From Diaphorobacter limosus (GTDB lineage: Bacteria > Pseudomonadota > Gammaproteobacteria > Burkholderiales > Burkholderiaceae_C): a stretch of DNA of 64,000 bases. Location: assembly GCF_033100095.1 (NCBI RefSeq), contig NZ_CP136921.1, forward strand, positions 1,458,501 through 1,522,500, in the 5' to 3' direction. How positions within the stretch are numbered: the first letter of the stretch is position 1; each line of letters opens with the position of its first letter. A model generated the notes under the pieces. The model did no database searches. It was given only the letters and a program-made list of their open reading frames with translations, and had not been told where the DNA came from. Below, one piece after another: positions 34,131 to 43,510 of this stretch. Made by a program: the position numbers and the translations under genes.

Positions 34131-35579
34131 TCACTGGGCCGTGGGTTCGGCCTCCGGCACAGGTGCCTTGAACAGCGCCGCCAGCTTGCGCCTGGGCTTG
34201 ATGTTGGCCGATATGCTGCCGCGTGCCGGCGCTGCCTTGGGCACCACCTCCCAGCTGGGTGGCAGGCTGTCGGCGGTGGCGGCCTCATAAGGCTTGTCGA
34301 AGAACGGGTCACGCACCACCGCCGGGGCCGAACGATAGCTGCTGCGTTCGCGGCCGCCGCGTGGCGCACCCCGGTTGTCTTCGCCATCTTCACGCCAGGC
34401 GCGTCGGCCGTCGTTGAAGCGGCCCCTGGGGCGGTCTTCCGCAAGTTCCAGCGGCTCCAGCTCGATCTTCTTCTTGATGAGCTTCTCGATGTCGGTCACC
34501 AGGCGCGTATCGCTGCTGGCCACCAGCGTCACGGCCAGGCCGGAGGCGCCGGCGCGGCCGGTGCGGCCGATGCGGTGCACGTAGTCCTCGGCGTTGAAGG
34601 GCACGTCGTAGTTGAACACCGCCGGCACGTCCTTGATATCGAGGCCGCGCGCCGCCACGTCGGTGCACACCAGCAGATCCACCTCGCCGCTCTTGAAGGC
34701 CTCCAGGGCCTTCAGGCGCTCGTCCTGGCTCTTGTCGCCGTGCAGCGCCGCGGTCTTCAGGCCGTCGCGCTCCAGGCTGCGTGCCAGTCGCGCGCAGCCG
34801 AGCTTGCTGTTGACGAAAACGAAGGCCTGCTTGAGCCCGCGCTCGGTGAGCACATGGCGGATGGCGCGGCGCTTGTCGTCGTCCTGCGCGCTGAAGAAAC
34901 GCTGCTCGACGGTGGATGCCGTCTCGTTCGGGCGCGCGACCTCGATGGTCACCGGGTCCTGCAGGTAGCTGCCGGCCAGGCGCTTGATCTCGGGCGAGAA
35001 GGTGGCCGAGAACAGCAGCGTGGTACGGCTCTTGGGCAGATAGGACAGGATGCGCTGCAGGTCGGGCAGAAAGCCGATGTCCAGCATGCGGTCGGCCTCG
35101 TCCAGCACCACGTATTCGACCTGGTTCAGGACTGCGTTCTTGGCCTCGATATGGTCCAAGAGGCGCCCGGGCGTGGCCACCAGCACCTCGACGCCCTTTT
35201 TCAGCTCGATGGTCTGCGGCTTCATGTCCATGCCGCCAAACACCACGGTGCTGCGCAGCTTGGTGTACTTGGCGTACTGGGCGATCTGCTGGGCCACCTG
35301 CACGGCCAGCTCGCGCGTGGGCAGCAGCACCAGGGCGCGCACGGGGTGGCGCGCGGGCGAGGCCGAGCTGTTTTCGTGCTTGAGCAGTCGCTCGAGCAGC
35401 GGCAGCGAGAACGCCGCCGTCTTGCCGGTGCCGGTCTGGGCCGCACCCATCACGTCCTTGCCGGTCAGTACCACGGGGATCGCCTGGGCCTGGATCGGCG
35501 TCATGTTCTCGTAGCCCATGTCGGCTACGGCGCGCTTGAGCGGTTCTGCCAGCGCTAGGGAGGAATATGCTTGTGTCAT
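34131..35579 (-). CDS. rhlE: DEAD-box ATP-dependent RNA helicase RhlE
   Basis: A 482-residue helicase for RNA turnover and ribosome assembly. The Q motif GYENMTPIQAQAIP is followed by motif I AAQTGTGKT (about 47-54), motif II VLDEADRMLD, motif III SAT and motif VI HRIGRTGRAG. The C-terminal tail (from about 385) is rich in Arg/Gly and charged residues and ends PRRKLAALFKAP. ATG 35579 begins MTQAYSSLALAEPL with GGGAGGAAT upstream. RhlE is preferred over other DEAD-box types by overall length and N-terminus. Confidence 0.9.
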   Translation of the reverse strand: MTQAYSSLALAEPLKRAVADMGYENMTPIQAQAIPVVLTGKDVMGAAQTGTGKTAAFSLPLLERLLKHENSSASPARHPVRALVLLPTRELAVQVAQQIAQYAKYTKLRSTVVFGGMDMKPQTIELKKGVEVLVATPGRLLDHIEAKNAVLNQVEYVVLDEADRMLDIGFLPDLQRILSYLPKSRTTLLFSATFSPEIKRLAGSYLQDPVTIEVARPNETASTVEQRFFSAQDDDKRRAIRHVLTERGLKQAFVFVNSKLGCARLARSLERDGLKTAALHGDKSQDERLKALEAFKSGEVDLLVCTDVAARGLDIKDVPAVFNYDVPFNAEDYVHRIGRTGRAGASGLAVTLVASSDTRLVTDIEKLIKKKIELEPLELAEDRPRGRFNDGRRAWREDGEDNRGAPRGGRERSSYRSAPAVVRDPFFDKPYEAATADSLPPSWEVVPKAAPARGSISANIKPRRKLAALFKAPVPEAEPTAQ

Positions 35580-35667
35580 CAAGCCGCTATTGTCGCACTG
35601 CAGCAAAGCAAAGCGCCAGGGCGCCGGCCGCTGCGCCCCAATCCACCCCCGAAAAGCACCGCAAAAA

Positions 35668-36534
35668 CTACAACGCCTGCGCCTTGAAGGTGTCGCAGGC
35701 CTGCACGCTGCCGGTCTTCAGGCCCTGGGAAAACCAGCGCACGCGCTGGGCGCTGGAGCCGTGGGTGAAGGCGTCGGGGCGCACGGTGCCTGTCTGCTGG
35801 CGCTGCAGCGTGTCGTCGCCGATCTGCTGGGCGGCGTTGATGGCCGATTCGATGTCGCTTTGATCCAGCCAGTTCTTGGCCTGCTGCGAATGCCGCGCCC
35901 AGATGCCGGCGTAGCAGTCGGCCTGCAGCTCCAGGCGCACCGACAGCGCGTTCTGGTCACGCTGGCTGATGCGCCCGCGCATGCCGTCCACCTTGGCCGT
36001 GGCGCCCAACAGGGTCTGCACATGGTGGCCCACCTCGTGGGCGATCACATAGGCACGGGCGAACTCGCCGGGAGCACCCAGCTGGCGGCTCATGGTGTCG
36101 AAGAAGTCCATGTCCAGGTAAACCTTCTGGTCTCCCGGGCAGTAAAACGGCCCCATGGCGCTTTGGCCGGTGCCACAGGCCGTGGGCGTTGCGCCCCTGA
36201 AAAGCACCAGCTTGGGCTGGCGGTACTGCGCCCCACCCTGCTGGAAGATCTGGCCCCAGACATCCTCGGTGGAAGCCAGCACGGTGGAGACAAACGCCGC
36301 CTGGCGGTCATCGCCCGGCGGGCGCTGGGCCGGCGCCTGCTGCACCTGGGGCGCATCGGCGCCGGAGAGCACGCCAATGGTGGTCAGCGGGTTGATACCA
36401 AACACGCCCCAACCGATCAAGGCCAGGACTACCGTGCCAATGCCGATGGAGCGCCCGCCGCCAAAGCCGCCGCCGCCACCGCTGCTGCGGCGGTCTTCCA
36501 CGTTGTCCGATTCGCGATTGCCTTCCCATTTCAT
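35668..36534 (-). CDS. Neutral zinc metallopeptidase, YpfJ/KPN_02809 family
   Basis: A 288-residue membrane-anchored protein. The N-terminus is charged and Gly-rich, followed by one hydrophobic segment (about 30-50). The active-site motif HEVGHHV is at 166-172, with a conserved acidic region further on (LELQADCYAGIW). The family is widespread but its substrate is unknown. It is followed by dcd upstream on the same strand, 144 nt away. Confidence 0.88.
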   Translation of the reverse strand: MKWEGNRESDNVEDRRSSGGGGGFGGGRSIGIGTVVLALIGWGVFGINPLTTIGVLSGADAPQVQQAPAQRPPGDDRQAAFVSTVLASTEDVWGQIFQQGGAQYRQPKLVLFRGATPTACGTGQSAMGPFYCPGDQKVYLDMDFFDTMSRQLGAPGEFARAYVIAHEVGHHVQTLLGATAKVDGMRGRISQRDQNALSVRLELQADCYAGIWARHSQQAKNWLDQSDIESAINAAQQIGDDTLQRQQTGTVRPDAFTHGSSAQRVRWFSQGLKTGSVQACDTFKAQAL

Positions 36535-36678
36535 TGACTGTCTCCCGTGCGCGTCAGGCGCTCAGCGGTGCATGTTACGCCCGCCATCCGCGCCTGCGCG
36601 GCACCGGCCGGCCGTACGCGAGGCTGGTCACGAAGTTCAACAAGTTTCACATTTGCGGCGCGCGGCGCTGCGGCGGCG

Positions 36679-37245
<567 letters not shown>

Positions 37246-37287
37246 GACGGTGATACTCCTGGCGCGCATTCTAGCGATCACTCGATC

Positions 37288-37345
37288 ACTCATAAAAAAA
37301 GAGCTGCTCGCGCTTGACTGACAAGCGCTGCAGCCCGTTTTCATT
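37288..37345. repeat. Palindromic repeat copy R7
   Basis: AAAAAAAGAGCTGCTCGCGCTT then ACAAGCGCTGCAGCCCGTTTT (each within the repeat consensus). It lies between dcd and the end of puuD and probably serves as the puuD transcript end as well. Confidence 0.75.
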
Positions 37346-37357
37346 CAAACCGCAGAT

Positions 37358-38575
37358 TCAGGGCGTAACCGTTGCCCCGCCCTCGTACCAACGCTTGAAG
37401 GTATCCACCTCCTCGGCCGACAGCGCGCCCGGGTTGCCAAACGGCATCTTGCGCAGCTGCACCACCTGCTGGTAGATCTGCTGGGCATGGCCCTTGACCT
37501 CGTCGGGGGTGTCGAACTTCACGTTCTTCTGCGCCACGGTATTCGCGCTGTGGCAGACCACGCAATGCTTTTGCATCACCGCCTGCACCTGGCCATAGCC
37601 GGCCGGCTGGGTAGCCGCGCCAGAGGCCATTGCAGCGGCGGCCTGCGGTGCCGGCTTGAGCCAGCCCAGCACCCCCAGCAGCACCAGCACGCCCACGGTG
37701 GCATAGGGCCAGGGATGGGTGTTGCGGCCCAGCTTGAAGCCATGGCGCATGACGAAGAACTGGCGGATGGCGGCACCGGCGAACATCATCAGGATCAGCA
37801 CCAGCCAGTTGAGCTCGTGGTTGTAGAGCCAGCCGTAGTGGTTGGACAGCATGGCAAACAGCACCGGCAGCGTGAAATAGGTGTTGTGCACGCTGCGCTG
37901 CTTGGCGCGCTTGCCATGCATCGGGTCGACCGGCTGCCCGGCCTTGAGCGCCGCCACCACCTTGCGCTGGCCGGGGATGATCCAGAAGAACACGTTGGCG
38001 CTCATGGACGTAGCCAGCATGGCCCCCATCAGCAGGAAGGCCGCCTGACCCGGAAAGATATGGCAGGCCAGGTAGGCCGCAATGCACACCAGCACCAGCA
38101 CCATGGCGCCGACGGTGGCGTCACCGTTGGGCTTTTGGCCAAAGGCGCGGCAGATGGCGTCATACAGCAGCCAGAACACCACCAGAAAGCCCAGCGCCGC
38201 GACAATGGCCATGGAGCTGGACATCAGCGGGTTGGATGGGCTCACCAGGTAGATGCCGGCATTCCACAGGTAGGACACCGTGAGCAGCGCAAAGCCGCTG
38301 AGCCAGGTGGTGTAGCTCTCCCAGTAGAACCAGTGCAAATGGTCGGGCATCTTCGGCGGCGACACGTTGAACTTGACAGGGTGGTAGAAGCCGCCGCCGT
38401 GCACGGCCCAGAGCTCGCCGCTGACGCCGTCGCGCTTCATGCCCTCGTCCTCGGGCGGCGTGAGGCTGCTGTCGAGAAAGACGAAATAGAACGACGAGCC
38501 GATCCAGGCGATGGCGGTGATGACATGCAACCAGCGCAGCAGCAGGTTGGCCCAGTCCAAAAGGTAGCTTTCCAT
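37358..38575 (-). CDS. puuD: Urate hydroxylase PuuD (membrane protein with C-terminal cytochrome c domain)
   Basis: A 405-residue integral membrane enzyme that oxidises urate to 5-hydroxyisourate and passes electrons to a cytochrome domain. About eight membrane helices cover residues 1-310; family-typical stretches are WLHVITAIAWIGSSFYF, AVHGGGFYHPVKF and PPKMPDHLHWFYWESYTTW. A C-terminal haem motif CVVCH is at 338-342. It belongs to the purine pathway with uraH and xdhC on the same strand. A variant TGTATGCA operator lies about 145 nt upstream. Confidence 0.92.
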   Translation of the reverse strand: MESYLLDWANLLLRWLHVITAIAWIGSSFYFVFLDSSLTPPEDEGMKRDGVSGELWAVHGGGFYHPVKFNVSPPKMPDHLHWFYWESYTTWLSGFALLTVSYLWNAGIYLVSPSNPLMSSSMAIVAALGFLVVFWLLYDAICRAFGQKPNGDATVGAMVLVLVCIAAYLACHIFPGQAAFLLMGAMLATSMSANVFFWIIPGQRKVVAALKAGQPVDPMHGKRAKQRSVHNTYFTLPVLFAMLSNHYGWLYNHELNWLVLILMMFAGAAIRQFFVMRHGFKLGRNTHPWPYATVGVLVLLGVLGWLKPAPQAAAAMASGAATQPAGYGQVQAVMQKHCVVCHSANTVAQKNVKFDTPDEVKGHAQQIYQQVVQLRKMPFGNPGALSAEEVDTFKRWYEGGATVTP

Positions 38576-38717
38576 AGTGTCTCAACCTCGGCAGGCGTTC
38601 GTGGCCTGCCCGAAAGCTGCTCACCACTGCGGGTGCTCTGAGCAGAAAAACAATGGGCCGCGCACCTTGGCATGAAGCTACCGAGACACCGCTGCGACCG
38701 ACTTTGTGGACATTAAG

Positions 38718-38725
38718 TGTATGCA
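38718..38725. promoter_or_regulatory. Putative GntR operator variant upstream of puuD
   Basis: AAGTGTATGCAGTTTTT, one mismatch from the TGTATACA palindrome; flanks resemble the site upstream of ggt/uraH. It lies between xdhC and puuD, where a puuD promoter is expected. Confidence 0.45.
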
Positions 38726-38780
38726 GTTTTTGCCGCCAACTCCACGGGCGGAAACCCGGGATTTCCCGAAGTGGGTTGTA

Positions 38781-39629
38781 TTAGTTTGTGCCAAGCCGCT
38801 GCAACAGCTGCGCCGCCACGGCCACGGCGATCACCTCGGGCTCTTTGCCGGTGATGCCAGAAACGCCGATCGGACAGGTCACCTGGGCCAGCTCCCGATC
38901 GGAGAACCCGCGCGCCTGCAGGCGATGCGAGAAGGTGGCCCATTTGGTGCGGCTGCCGATCAGGCCGATGAAGGGCAGGTCGGCGCGCTCGCGCTGGCGC
39001 GCCAGGCAGGCGGCGACGATGTCCAGATCCTCGGCATGGCTGAAGCTCATGATGAGCACCATGGACTGCGGCGCCAGCTCGGGCACGGCGGCCTGCACCG
39101 GGTGGGAATGCTCGCACAGCGTGTCCGCATCCACCTGGGCCGGGAACACCTCATCGCGGCTGTCTATCCAGTGCAGGGCAAATGGCAGCGGCGCCAGCAC
39201 GCGCGCCAGCGCATGGCCCACATGGCCGCCGCCAAACAGCGCCACCGGCTGCAGCCGCGGCGCCAGGCGCTGGCGCAGGGCCGGCGCATCGGCCGCATCC
39301 ACGCACTCGAAACGCAGATGCACCACGCCACCGCAGCATTGCCCCAGGCTCGGGCCCAGTGCCTGCCGCAGCAAAGGCGGGCGCGCCGGCAGGCCGGCCA
39401 GATGCTCGGCCAGGCGTTCGCGCGCCTCCTGCATGGCCTGCAGCTCCAGATGGCCGCCGCCTATGGTGCCCAGCGCCGGCGTCTGTCCCATGAACAAAGC
39501 CATCCAGGCACCCACCTCGCGCGGCACCGAGCCTTGGGTAGACTCCACCGTCACCAGGCACGCGGGGGTGGTCTTGATGCGCTCCAGCAGACTATTCAAT
39601 GCCGCCACTCGTGGCCTCCCGTCAGCCAT
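38781..39629 (-). CDS. xdhC: Xanthine dehydrogenase accessory protein XdhC
   Basis: A 282-residue chaperone that sulfurates and inserts the molybdenum cofactor into xanthine dehydrogenase. The N-terminal domain has ACLVTVESTQGSVPREVGAWM and GTIGGGHLELQAM. The C-terminal Rossmann domain has LFGGGHVGHALARVL and IGLIGSRTKWA. ATG 39629 gives the conserved length; the frame is open far upstream but antisense to the TonB-like gene. The catalytic xdhA and xdhB genes are not in the window. Confidence 0.9.
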   Translation of the reverse strand: MADGRPRVAALNSLLERIKTTPACLVTVESTQGSVPREVGAWMALFMGQTPALGTIGGGHLELQAMQEARERLAEHLAGLPARPPLLRQALGPSLGQCCGGVVHLRFECVDAADAPALRQRLAPRLQPVALFGGGHVGHALARVLAPLPFALHWIDSRDEVFPAQVDADTLCEHSHPVQAAVPELAPQSMVLIMSFSHAEDLDIVAACLARQRERADLPFIGLIGSRTKWATFSHRLQARGFSDRELAQVTCPIGVSGITGKEPEVIAVAVAAQLLQRLGTN

Positions 39630-39667
39630 GTACCAAGACTGCGCGCCACAGCATAGCGCCACCCACC

Positions 39668-40186
39668 ATGCCTTTGAAACCGTCCAACACCCCGCGCCAT
39701 GCCAGGCGCCCCTGGTGGCTGCCCGCCAGCCTGATGGCGGCGGTGGCCGCCATCGTGGCGGCCTGCAAGTCCGGCCCCCAGCCTCCGCCAGCACAGGATG
39801 CGCCGCCGCCCCAGCCAGTCGGCACGGCGGCCGGCCCGGTGCGCAGCTCGGCCGCCGCCACGCCGCGCGCCTACCGCAGGGACGCTGCCAGCCACCTTTA
39901 CGGCCTGAACCCGCAGCGCATCTACAAGGGCAAGCTGCCGCCACTGCTGTACGCGATTGGCGTGCTGGAGGTGGACATAGACCGCATGGGCCGCGTGTCC
40001 GCCCTGCGCTGGATGCGCGCACCGCGCCACGCGCCGGAGGTGATCCGCGAGATCGAGCGCACGGTGCGCGCCGCGGCGCCCTTCCCCGTGCCCGCGCGCA
40101 TGCAGCGCGTGACCTACACCGACACCTGGCTGTGGGACAAGTCGGGGCACTTTCAACTCGACACGCTGACCGAGGGGCAGCTCTGA
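39668..40186 (+). CDS. TonB C-terminal-like lipoprotein candidate
   Basis: A 172-residue protein. The leader has a hydrophobic segment ending IVAAC (C33), a possible lipobox, followed by a Pro/Ala-rich linker. The C-terminal domain resembles TonB family domains (YAIGVLEVDIDRMGRVSALR, AAPFPVPARMQRVTYTDTW). It is divergent from xdhC (38 nt apart) and convergent with uraH (4 nt apart). No TonB box partner is nearby; function is unknown. Confidence 0.65.
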   Translation: MPLKPSNTPRHARRPWWLPASLMAAVAAIVAACKSGPQPPPAQDAPPPQPVGTAAGPVRSSAAATPRAYRRDAASHLYGLNPQRIYKGKLPPLLYAIGVLEVDIDRMGRVSALRWMRAPRHAPEVIREIERTVRAAAPFPVPARMQRVTYTDTWLWDKSGHFQLDTLTEGQL

Positions 40187-40190
40187 AGCG

Positions 40191-40541
40191 TCACGAGCCG
40201 CGGTAGGTCGAGTAGCTCCACGGGCTGACCAACAGCGGCACGTGGTAATGCTGGTCGGTATGGGCCACGCCAAAGTCCAGGCTGACCTGGTTCAGAAAAT
40301 TGGGCTCGGGCAGCTGCACGCCGCGCGCCTTGAAGTAGCCCGCCACATCAAAGGTCAGGCGATAGGTACCGGCCTTCAGGCTGTGGTTGTCGAACAGCGG
40401 CGCATCGGTGCGCCCATCGTGGTTGAGCACCAGGCTCTTGAGCAAGGTGGCCTGGTCGCCCTGGGTGGCATACAGCGCAACGGCCATGCCCGCAGCGGGG
40501 CAACCATGCATGGTGTCTAGAACGTGGGTGCTGAGGCCCAT
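40191..40541 (-). CDS. uraH: 5-hydroxyisourate hydrolase (transthyretin-like)
   Basis: A 116-residue enzyme opening 5-hydroxyisourate to OHCU, the second step of urate breakdown. Diagnostic motifs: STHVLDTMHGCPA at the start, GRTD in the middle, and the C-terminal tetrapeptide YRGS that separates HIU hydrolase from transthyretin. AGGAGAC precedes ATG 40541. It is divergent from ggt, with a TGTATACA operator between them. Confidence 0.95.
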   Translation of the reverse strand: MGLSTHVLDTMHGCPAAGMAVALYATQGDQATLLKSLVLNHDGRTDAPLFDNHSLKAGTYRLTFDVAGYFKARGVQLPEPNFLNQVSLDFGVAHTDQHYHVPLLVSPWSYSTYRGS

Positions 40542-40590
40542 GGTGTGTCTCCTGAAAACATTGACAGCGCCAAGCGTGGCGCCGTCAAAG

Positions 40591-40598
40591 TGTATACA
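40591..40598. promoter_or_regulatory. Putative GntR operator between uraH and ggt
   Basis: AAGTGTATACAACTTTTGTACGC: a perfect TGTATACA palindrome plus a partial second half TTGTAC one turn away. It lies about 50 nt from the uraH start and 72 nt from ggt. Confidence 0.6.
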
Positions 40599-40669
40599 AC
40601 TTTTGTACGCTGTTGCCAGGTTTTGATTGGGCGTTTACCCTGCAGCCCTTCACATCCAAGGAGACATCG

Positions 40670-42448
40670 ATGCAGCTTCGCCCCACCCTACTGGCCGCCA
40701 GCCTGGCGCTGGCTCTTTTCGGCCTGGCCGGCTGCGGCAGCACGCCGCAGCAGCCATCGGCAGCCGCCACGGCCCAGCCCGGCGCAGCGCAGGCTGCCGC
40801 TGCGGCGTATGACTTCGACATGGACATCTTCCATCCGGTGGTCGCCAGCAACGGCATGGTGGCCAGCGAGCAGGAACTGGCCTCGCGCATCGGCCTGGAC
40901 ATCCTGAAGAGCGGCGGCAACGCCGTCGATGCCGCCGTGGCCATGGGCTTTGCGCTGGCCGTGGCCCTGCCGAACGCCGGCAACATCGGCGGCGGCGGTT
41001 TCATGATGGTGCACGACGCGAAGACGGGCAAAAGCGTGGCACTGGACTTCCGCGAGGTCGCGCCCGCCAAGGCCACGCGCGACATGTACCTGGACGCCCA
41101 GGGCAAGGTGATCGATGGCAAGTCGCTCTACACCCACTACGCCGTGGGCGTGCCCGGCACGGTGGCCGGCATGGAGCATGCCCTGAAGCGCTGGGGCACG
41201 CTGCCGCTGTCCAAGGTGGTGGCGCCGGCCGTGGCGCTGGCGGACAAGGGCTTTCCCGTCAGCGAGACCCTGGCCAAGATCCTGCAGCAGGAACAGAAGA
41301 ACATGGGCCGCTGGCCCGCCACCCAGGCCATCTTCTGGAAGAACGGCGCGCCACTCAAGCGCGGCGACCTGCTCACGCAAAAAGACCTGGCGCAGTCGCT
41401 GCGGCTGATTGGCGAGCAGGGCGCCAAGGCCTTCTACGAGGGCGCCATCGCCCAGAAAATAGCCGCCGAGATGGCTCCGCATGCCGGCGCGCTGTCGCTG
41501 CAGGATCTGAAGAACTACAAGGTGGTCGAGCGCGAGCCCGTGCGCGGCAGCTACCGCGGCTACCAGATCGTGACCATGCCGCCGCCGTCATCTGGCGGCG
41601 CGCACCTGATCCAGATCCTGAACATGATGGAGCGCTGGCCCATGAACCAATGGGGCGTGAACAGCGCGAAAAGCATGCACCACATGGCCGAGGGCATGAA
41701 GCTGGCCTATGCCGACCGCGCCGAATACCTGGGCGACCCGGACTTCGTGAAGGTGCCGCTCAAGGGCCTGATCTCCAAGCGCTACGCCGATCAGCTGGCC
41801 GCCGGCATCAACGCCACGCAGGCGCGCAGCGCAAAGGACATCAAGCCCGGCAAGCCCCAGCCGTATGAGAGCGACCAGACCACGCATTACTCGGTGGTGG
41901 ACAAGGCCGGCAACGCCGTGGCCGTGACCTATACGCTGAACACCAACTTCGGCAGCGGCATCGTCGCCAAGGGCACGGGCATCATGCTGAACAACGAGAT
42001 GGACGACTTCTCGGCCAAGCCCGGCGTGGCCAACGCCTATGGCCTGGTGGGCGGCGAGGCCAACGCCGTGGCCGCCGGCAAGCGCCCGCTGTCGTCGATG
42101 ACGCCCACGCTGGTGCTCAAGGACGGCAAGCCCACGCTGGTCACCGGCAGCCCCGGCGGCGCGCGCATCATCACCACGGTGCTGCAGACCGTCGTCAACA
42201 CCATTGACTTCGGCATGAACCCGGCAGAGGCCGCCGCCACGCCGCGCTTTCACCACCAGTGGACGCCCGACGAGCTGCGCATAGAAAAGGGCTTCAGCGC
42301 CGACACGCTGGCGCTGCTGCGCCAATGGGGGCACAACGTGGCCGTGAAACCCTCCATGGGCCGCACGCAGACCATTCAGATCCGGGACGGCATGCTGTAT
42401 GGCGCGTCCGACCCGCGCAACCCGGACGGGCAGACGCTGGGCTATTGA
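40670..42448 (+). CDS. ggt: Gamma-glutamyltransferase
   Basis: A 592-residue periplasmic N-terminal nucleophile enzyme hydrolysing glutathione and other gamma-glutamyl compounds. The leader ends LFGLAGC (lipobox, C22), so it is probably lipid-anchored. The self-cleavage/catalytic threonine is T404 in SDQTTHYSVVD; GGNAVDAAVAMGFAL and SPGGARIITTVLQTVVN are also family-typical. AAGGAGACATC precedes ATG 40670. It shares a divergent promoter and operator with uraH, suggesting co-regulation with purine use, perhaps for nitrogen scavenging. Confidence 0.94.
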   Translation: MQLRPTLLAASLALALFGLAGCGSTPQQPSAAATAQPGAAQAAAAAYDFDMDIFHPVVASNGMVASEQELASRIGLDILKSGGNAVDAAVAMGFALAVALPNAGNIGGGGFMMVHDAKTGKSVALDFREVAPAKATRDMYLDAQGKVIDGKSLYTHYAVGVPGTVAGMEHALKRWGTLPLSKVVAPAVALADKGFPVSETLAKILQQEQKNMGRWPATQAIFWKNGAPLKRGDLLTQKDLAQSLRLIGEQGAKAFYEGAIAQKIAAEMAPHAGALSLQDLKNYKVVEREPVRGSYRGYQIVTMPPPSSGGAHLIQILNMMERWPMNQWGVNSAKSMHHMAEGMKLAYADRAEYLGDPDFVKVPLKGLISKRYADQLAAGINATQARSAKDIKPGKPQPYESDQTTHYSVVDKAGNAVAVTYTLNTNFGSGIVAKGTGIMLNNEMDDFSAKPGVANAYGLVGGEANAVAAGKRPLSSMTPTLVLKDGKPTLVTGSPGGARIITTVLQTVVNTIDFGMNPAEAAATPRFHHQWTPDELRIEKGFSADTLALLRQWGHNVAVKPSMGRTQTIQIRDGMLYGASDPRNPDGQTLGY

Positions 42449-42467
42449 GGCGAGGCGCGCCCAGCAC

Positions 42468-42500
42468 AAAGGCCGCACCCACCGGGCGCGGCCTTTTTTT
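42468..42500 (+). terminator. Intrinsic terminator of ggt
   Basis: AAAGGCCGC (42468-42476) and GCGGCCTTT (42488-42496) with a following T-run, 20 nt after the ggt stop, between the convergent ggt and glxR genes. Confidence 0.85.
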
Positions 42501-42514
42501 GCGTCAGTTGGGAA

Positions 42515-43429
42515 TCAGGCCGGCGCCTTCTGGCCGACCTCGAAATTCGCCATCTTCTCCAAAGCGCGCACCATGCCGGAATGGTCCCAGGCCGCGCCGC
42601 CATGGGCCACGCAGCTGTTGAACAGCTCCTGCGCCTGGGCCGTGTTGGGCAGCGAGACGCCGAGCTGGCGCGCGCTGGACAGGGCCAGGTTCAGGTCCTT
42701 CTGGTGCAGGGCGATGCGGAAGCCCGGATCAAAGGTGCGCTTGATCATGCGCTCGGCATGCACCTCCAGGATCTTGGACGAGGCAAAGCCGCCCAGCAGG
42801 GCCTCGCGCACGCGCGCCGGGTCCGCGCCGGCGCGGGACGCAAACAGCAGCGCCTCGGCCACGGCCTCGATGTTCAGGGCGACGATGATCTGGTTGGCCA
42901 CCTTGGCGGTCTGGCCGTCGCCATTGCCGCCGACCAGGGTGATGTTCTTGCCCATCTTCTCGAACAGCGGCTTGACGCGCTCGAACACGGCATCGGGCCC
43001 GCCAACCATGATGGACAGGGTGGCGTTCTTGGCGCCCACCTCGCCGCCCGAGACCGGGGCGTCCAGGTACTGCGCGCCCACGGCCTCGATGCGCTTGGCG
43101 AAATCCTTGGTGGCCACGGGGGAGATGGAGGACATGTCCACCACCACCTTGGCCGCGCTGCCCTTCAGGCCCGCCGCCACGCCATCCTCGGCGAACAGCA
43201 CGGCCTCCACGTCAGGGGTGTCGGGCAGCATCAGAAAGACGATGTCGGCGCGCTCGGCCACGCCGCGCGCCGTGGTGCATTGCGTGGCGCTGCTCTCGGC
43301 CAGCGCCGCGGGCAGCTTGCTGCGGGTGTGGATGAACAGCTGGTGGCCGGCGGCGATCAGGTGGCCACACATGGGCGCGCCCATGATGCCCAGGCCGATG
43401 AAACCGAGCTTGAGGGGGGATGAGGTCAT
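42515..43429 (-). CDS. glxR: 2-hydroxy-3-oxopropionate (tartronate semialdehyde) reductase
   Basis: A 304-residue beta-hydroxyacid dehydrogenase that reduces tartronate semialdehyde to D-glycerate. The NAD(P)-binding motif GFIGLGIMGAPM is at 9-20, substrate motif DAPVSGGEVGAKNATLS near 122, and the catalytic lysine region GQTAKVANQI near 170. AAGGAG precedes ATG 43429. It is third in the operon gcl-hyi-glxR, the classical glyoxylate-to-glycerate route. Confidence 0.93.
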   Translation of the reverse strand: MTSSPLKLGFIGLGIMGAPMCGHLIAAGHQLFIHTRSKLPAALAESSATQCTTARGVAERADIVFLMLPDTPDVEAVLFAEDGVAAGLKGSAAKVVVDMSSISPVATKDFAKRIEAVGAQYLDAPVSGGEVGAKNATLSIMVGGPDAVFERVKPLFEKMGKNITLVGGNGDGQTAKVANQIIVALNIEAVAEALLFASRAGADPARVREALLGGFASSKILEVHAERMIKRTFDPGFRIALHQKDLNLALSSARQLGVSLPNTAQAQELFNSCVAHGGAAWDHSGMVRALEKMANFEVGQKAPA

Positions 43430-43453
43430 GTGGTTTTCTCCTTGTCTCTTGGA

Positions 43454-43510
43454 ATAATCAAAATATATAGCTGCTTGCGCTTATCAGGCGGGCGCTAGAG
43501 CCTTTTTTCC
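43454..43510. repeat. Palindromic repeat copy R8, overlapping the 3' end of hyi
   Basis: ATCAAAATATATAGCTGC then TTGCGCTTATC, GGGCGCTAGAGCCTTTTTT: standard block order. The hyi stop codon at 43484-43486 lies inside it, so the repeat encodes the last codons of the protein. Confidence 0.8.
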
